From: Treponema sp.
GTDB taxonomy: Bacteria; Spirochaetota; Spirochaetia; Treponematales; Treponemataceae
Assembly: GCA_017453705.1 (NCBI GenBank)
Contig: JAFTEK010000051.1
Coordinates: 1 to 17,864, forward strand
Direction of reading: 5' to 3'
DNA: 17,864 nt
Shown: piece by piece, positions 15,477-17,864 of the stretch
Layout: every line of letters begins with the position of its first letter
Position numbering within the stretch: position 1 is the stretch's first letter
The notes under the pieces: model-generated
Told to the model about the DNA's origin: nothing
Seen by the model: the letters and a program-made list of their open reading frames with translations, nothing else
The model's database searches: none
Made by a program: the position numbers and the translations under genes

Positions 15477-15482
15477 TATTCT
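15454..15482 (+). promoter_or_regulatory. ATPase promoter candidate embedded in the phased repeats
   Basis: TTGAAT (15454-15459), a 17-nt spacer made almost wholly of repeat copy 3, then TATTCT (15477-15482) preceded by TGT (extended -10). Six nucleotides (TGAATC) separate it from GTG 15489, and there is no ribosome-binding site. The hexamers match consensus at 4 of 6 positions each. Confidence 0.5.
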
Positions 15483-15488
15483 TGAATC

Positions 15489-16790
15489 GTGAAGCGGCTT
15501 TTATACAGTCATCTGCTGGAATGGAAGAACTCAAAGACGCGCAGGCCGCTGATTCTGGAAGGAGCGCGTCAGGTCGGAAAGACCTGGCTCCTGGACGAAT
15601 TCGGCGCGAACGAATACAAGCATTACATTAAGATCAACTGTGACAACAATCCGGAAGTACAGGATCTGTTTGCAGACTATGATGTGAGCCGCATACTGCG
15701 CATCGTGTCCGCGATTGCAAAGATTCCCGCCAAGCCTGACGACACGCTCATATTCTTTGATGAAATTCAGGAACTGCCAAAGGCGCTTGGTTCGCTCAAA
15801 TACTTTTCGGAAAATGCGCCCGGCTATCACATCGTCGCCGCAGGCTCCCTTCTGGGGATTAAATACCATCAGGGCGAGTCATTCCCGGTCGGCAAGGTGG
15901 ACACGCTCCGCCTTTTCCCGCTGAACTTCAATGAGTTCCTGCTTGCGATGGGGGAAAGCCAAAAAGAGGAACTGCTTTCATCCTGCGAGTGGGACGACAT
16001 CAGGACGCTCAGATCCGCCTTTATCGAACTGCTGCGCCAGTATTATTTCACGGGAGGAATGCCTGCATGCGTGAAGGAGTATGCACAAAGCGGCGATGTA
16101 CTCAAAGTACGCGAAATGCAGCAGGCAATCCTGCATGACTACGATGATGACATTGCGAAACATGCGCCCAAGTCCGATATCGCCAAAATACGAATCGTGT
16201 GGAACGCAATTCCTTCCCAGCTTGCAAAGGAGAACAAGAAATTCGTGTACGGGGCATTGCGGAAAGGCGCACGGGCCGCACAGTATGAGGATGCAATTCA
16301 GTGGCTTTGCGATGCCGGGCTGGTGCACAAGGTCATGCGGGTTTCAAAAATCGCCTTGCCGCTCAAATTTTACGAGGACTTCTCCGCGTTCAAGCTCTTC
16401 ATGAATGACTGCGGTCTGTTCGGTGCGCTTGCCGATACGCCGATTCAGGATATCTTGCTCGGAAGCAGGATTTTTGAAGAATACAAAGGTGCGTTTACCG
16501 AGCAGTTTGTGGAACAGCAGATTGCCTCATGCGATAATCCGCGGCTCTATTACTACACGAACGAGAATTCCAGCTCGGAGATTGATTTTGTCATGCAGCG
16601 GGGGTCTGCCGCGCTCCCCATCGAAGTAAAGGCCGAGGAGAACCTCCGTTCGCGCAGCCTCAAGGCCGTACTCGATAAGGACGATTCTCTGCGGGGCTTA
16701 CGAATCTCGATGTCGGATTTTAGGAGCGAAGTGCGCTTTGACAATCTGCCGCTCTATGCCGTGCGGAGCTATTTCCAGGGGAAACCCTAA
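15489..16790 (+). CDS. AAA family ATPase with DUF4143 (PD-(D/E)XK-like) C terminus
   Basis: 433 residues. The N-terminal P-loop domain has Walker A GARQVGKT (25-32) and Walker B LIFFDE ending in D91-E92, followed by AAGSLLG, typical of the AAA_14 family. A middle helical part contains YYFTGGMPACVKEY, the characteristic link to DUF4143. The C-terminal domain carries E364-I-D366, 12 residues, then E379-V-K381 (EIDFV and PIEVKAE), which is the PD-(D/E)XK nuclease-like signature. The family is abundant, often multi-copy and patchily distributed; its cellular function is not settled, although ties to DNA handling or defence have been suggested. The start is GTG 15489 because an in-frame TGA lies at 15483-15485. 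By eye it uses GCG for Ala more than its neighbours do, which together with the flanking repeats hints at acquisition. Confidence 0.88.
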   Translation: MKRLLYSHLLEWKNSKTRRPLILEGARQVGKTWLLDEFGANEYKHYIKINCDNNPEVQDLFADYDVSRILRIVSAIAKIPAKPDDTLIFFDEIQELPKALGSLKYFSENAPGYHIVAAGSLLGIKYHQGESFPVGKVDTLRLFPLNFNEFLLAMGESQKEELLSSCEWDDIRTLRSAFIELLRQYYFTGGMPACVKEYAQSGDVLKVREMQQAILHDYDDDIAKHAPKSDIAKIRIVWNAIPSQLAKENKKFVYGALRKGARAAQYEDAIQWLCDAGLVHKVMRVSKIALPLKFYEDFSAFKLFMNDCGLFGALADTPIQDILLGSRIFEEYKGAFTEQFVEQQIASCDNPRLYYYTNENSSSEIDFVMQRGSAALPIEVKAEENLRSRSLKAVLDKDDSLRGLRISMSDFRSEVRFDNLPLYAVRSYFQGKP

Positions 16791-16846
16791 GAAATTCAAA
16801 CAAACAAAAATAATCTGCCCTCCGCCCTGTCTTTGCATTATGACTC

Positions 16847-16911
16847 GGAAGCCCTGTGACAGCAGATAACGCTATCGTGAGTTCCCGCAACGCGGGGACT
16901 CACAGGCTTCC
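16847..16911. terminator. Large nested hairpin after the ATPase gene
   Basis: Inner stem GTGAGTTCCCGC (16877-16888), loop AAC, GCGGGGACTCAC (16892-16903): 12 bp with one G-T wobble. Outer stem GGAAGCC (16847-16853) with GGCTTCC (16905-16911). No T-run follows, but the site is between convergent genes, so it may stop or protect transcripts from both. It is built from the same sequence modules as the tandem array next to it. Confidence 0.5.
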
Positions 16912-16928
16912 CGACAGGAAAGCCCTGT

Positions 16929-17043
16929 CACCAGATAGGGCTATCGTGTGCCACCAGATAGGGCTATCGTGCATCACCAGATAACGCTATCGTGCATCAC
17001 CAGATAGGGCTATCGTGCATCACCAGATAACGCTATCGTGAGT
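16929..17043. repeat. Five tandem 23-bp repeats containing a GATA-TATC palindrome
   Basis: Units start at 16929, 16952, 16975, 16998 and 17021 with exact 23-bp period. The consensus core is CACCAGATA-NN-GCTATCGTG. Each unit holds a near-palindrome in two versions, GATAACGCTATC or GATAGGGCTATC. In order the five units read GG, GG, AC, GG, AC. A sixth copy (AC version, CAGATA at 16863) lies exactly 69 bp, three units, before the first. The block is bordered by AAGCCCTGT at 16850, 16920 and 17056, and GTGAGTTCCCGC occurs at 16877 and 17038. It is non-coding (23 is not a multiple of 3). Confidence 0.9.
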
Positions 17044-17078
17044 TCCCGCCAGGGAAGCCCTGTCGCCGCCCCCTTGTC

Positions 17079-17864
17079 TTAGCCCAGCGTAGCGAATTCC
17101 GCCTTGACCAGCTCCTGTATGCGGGCGGCGGCTTCGTCCAGCGGCACAAGCTCAGCCTCGGCCTCGCGGCGCAGCTTGACTTCCACATTGGGCAGGTTCT
17201 TGTCGCCGACGGTGACGCGGACGGGGAAGCCTATGAGGTCAGCGTCGTTGAACTTGACCCCGGGCCTCTCGTCGCGGTCGTCCAGAAGCACCTCAACTCC
17301 GGCGGCCACAAGCTCGTCGTAGAGCTTGTCCGCAGCGTCCTTCATCGCGTCCTTGTACTTAATCGGCACGATGCAGACCGTCATGGGGGCGACGCTGACC
17401 GGCCAGATGATGCCCTTGTCGTCGTGGTGCGCCTCGATGATTGAAGCGAGCACGCGGTCAACGCCGATGCCGTAGCAGCCCATCGTGGGTATGGCGGCCT
17501 TGCCGTTCTTGTCCAGGTAGCTCACGCCCATGCTCTCGGTATATTTCTTTCCGAGCTTGAAGATGTGGCCCAGCTCGTTTCCCTTGGTCGTGTAGAACTT
17601 GCCTCCGCAGACCGGGCAAGTGTCGCCCTCCTTCGCGGTGCGCACGTCCGCCTTCATCCATGGCTTGTAGTCCCGCTCAGGCTCCACGTGCTTGATGTGG
17701 TAGCCCTGCTTGCCCGCGCCGGTAATCGCGTCGTGCATGTCCTCGACGGACAGGTCCTGCAGGACGGGGCATTTCACGGTGAGCGGCCCGACGAAGCCGT
17801 GGCCCGCCCCCGCCCACTTCAGGATTTCCTCGTCGTCGGCAAGGCAGACCTCGCTCGCCTTGAG
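17079..17864 (-). CDS. proS: Prolyl-tRNA synthetase, C-terminal part (5' end outside window)
   Basis: Charges tRNA-Pro in the cytoplasm. The last 261 residues are present; the frame is open to the window edge (no Met is needed, and GTG 17777 is an internal Val). The first about 45 residues belong to the end of the YbaK-like editing insertion of bacterial-type ProRS. Then come a CPVCGGKFYTTKGNELGHIF stretch, the class II motif 3 region MGCYGIGVDRVLASIIEAHH, and the anticodon-binding domain from about WPVSVAPMTVCIVPIKY to the end, including DDRDERPGVKFNDADLIG. The Cys pair in CPVCGG is a lineage variant of the segment before GHIF. The gene is noticeably richer in G/C at third positions than others in the window, by eye. 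It ends in TAA at 17081-17079, next to the repeat block. Confidence 0.95.
   Translation of the reverse strand, partial: LKASEVCLADDEEILKWAGAGHGFVGPLTVKCPVLQDLSVEDMHDAITGAGKQGYHIKHVEPERDYKPWMKADVRTAKEGDTCPVCGGKFYTTKGNELGHIFKLGKKYTESMGVSYLDKNGKAAIPTMGCYGIGVDRVLASIIEAHHDDKGIIWPVSVAPMTVCIVPIKYKDAMKDAADKLYDELVAAGVEVLLDDRDERPGVKFNDADLIGFPVRVTVGDKNLPNVEVKLRREAEAELVPLDEAAARIQELVKAEFATLG

Noticed and set aside
15378..15485. Plus-strand frame through the 33-bp repeats giving an 11-residue peptide repeat (SPEKC core)
   Set aside because: The frame is open and the period is a multiple of three, but there is no suitable start codon before the repeats and it overlaps promoter elements. It was considered as a small repeat peptide and judged unlikely.
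15394..15488. Type III toxin-antitoxin RNA (tandem repeats ahead of a toxin gene)
   Set aside because: Repeat arrays of about 33-36 nt precede toxins of the ToxN type, but the downstream gene is an AAA/DUF4143 ATPase with no ToxN-like features, and only half of each period is conserved.
16929..17043. CRISPR array
   Set aside because: Units are only 23 bp and contiguous, with no unique spacers and no cas genes in the window.

Overview
The window looks like an ordinary chromosomal segment of a moderately GC-rich bacterium. My best guess is a host-associated spirochaete of the Treponema type: it has a second, divergent EF-G-like GTPase, a spirochaete-like lipoprotein, a hexuronate-degradation pair and AT-rich palindromic intergenic repeats. 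This assignment is an inference from gene content and style, not a database match.

Layout. Positions 1-2481 hold the 3' end of mannonate dehydratase (uxuA) followed by a fructuronate reductase-type dehydrogenase (uxuB), two consecutive steps of glucuronate breakdown. A MATE exporter follows (2524-3870). A 312-base gap (3871-4182) carries a hairpin, 24-bp imperfect tandem repeats and a dispersed element. Next is a tightly coupled plus-strand trio (4183-7759): an exported S41 carboxy-terminal protease, a membrane-anchored double zinc-ribbon protein and a TPM-domain membrane protein, which together suggest envelope maintenance. A bidirectional terminator (7789-7833) separates them from a convergent minus-strand run (11862 down to 7845): adenylosuccinate lyase (purB), a Gfo/Idh-type oxidoreductase and the bifunctional NAD(P)HX repair enzyme (nnr). 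Divergent from purB is an EF-G-like GTPase (12026-14098). It converges on a minus-strand lipoprotein gene (14226-15230). The last part looks accessory: a near-perfect foldback, three 33-bp-phased direct repeats, an AAA/DUF4143 ATPase (15489-16790) and a 218-bp structured intergenic repeat block. The window ends in the C-terminal 261 residues of prolyl-tRNA synthetase on the minus strand (17079-17864).

The most interesting signals are non-coding. (1) Several genes (MATE, nnr, purB, the ATPase, possibly the protease) have promoter-like hexamers whose -10 box ends only 6-7 nt before the start codon and no usable Shine-Dalgarno, as expected for leaderless mRNAs. (2) An approximately 86-bp element occurs twice, on opposite strands, each time directly upstream of the promoter of an exported-protein gene and 53-55 nt from the start codon. 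(3) The ATPase is preceded by a 49-bp foldback and a phased repeat array overlapping its promoter, and followed by a 23-bp tandem array, which looks like a self-contained cassette. No rRNA, tRNA, transposase gene or CRISPR array was seen.
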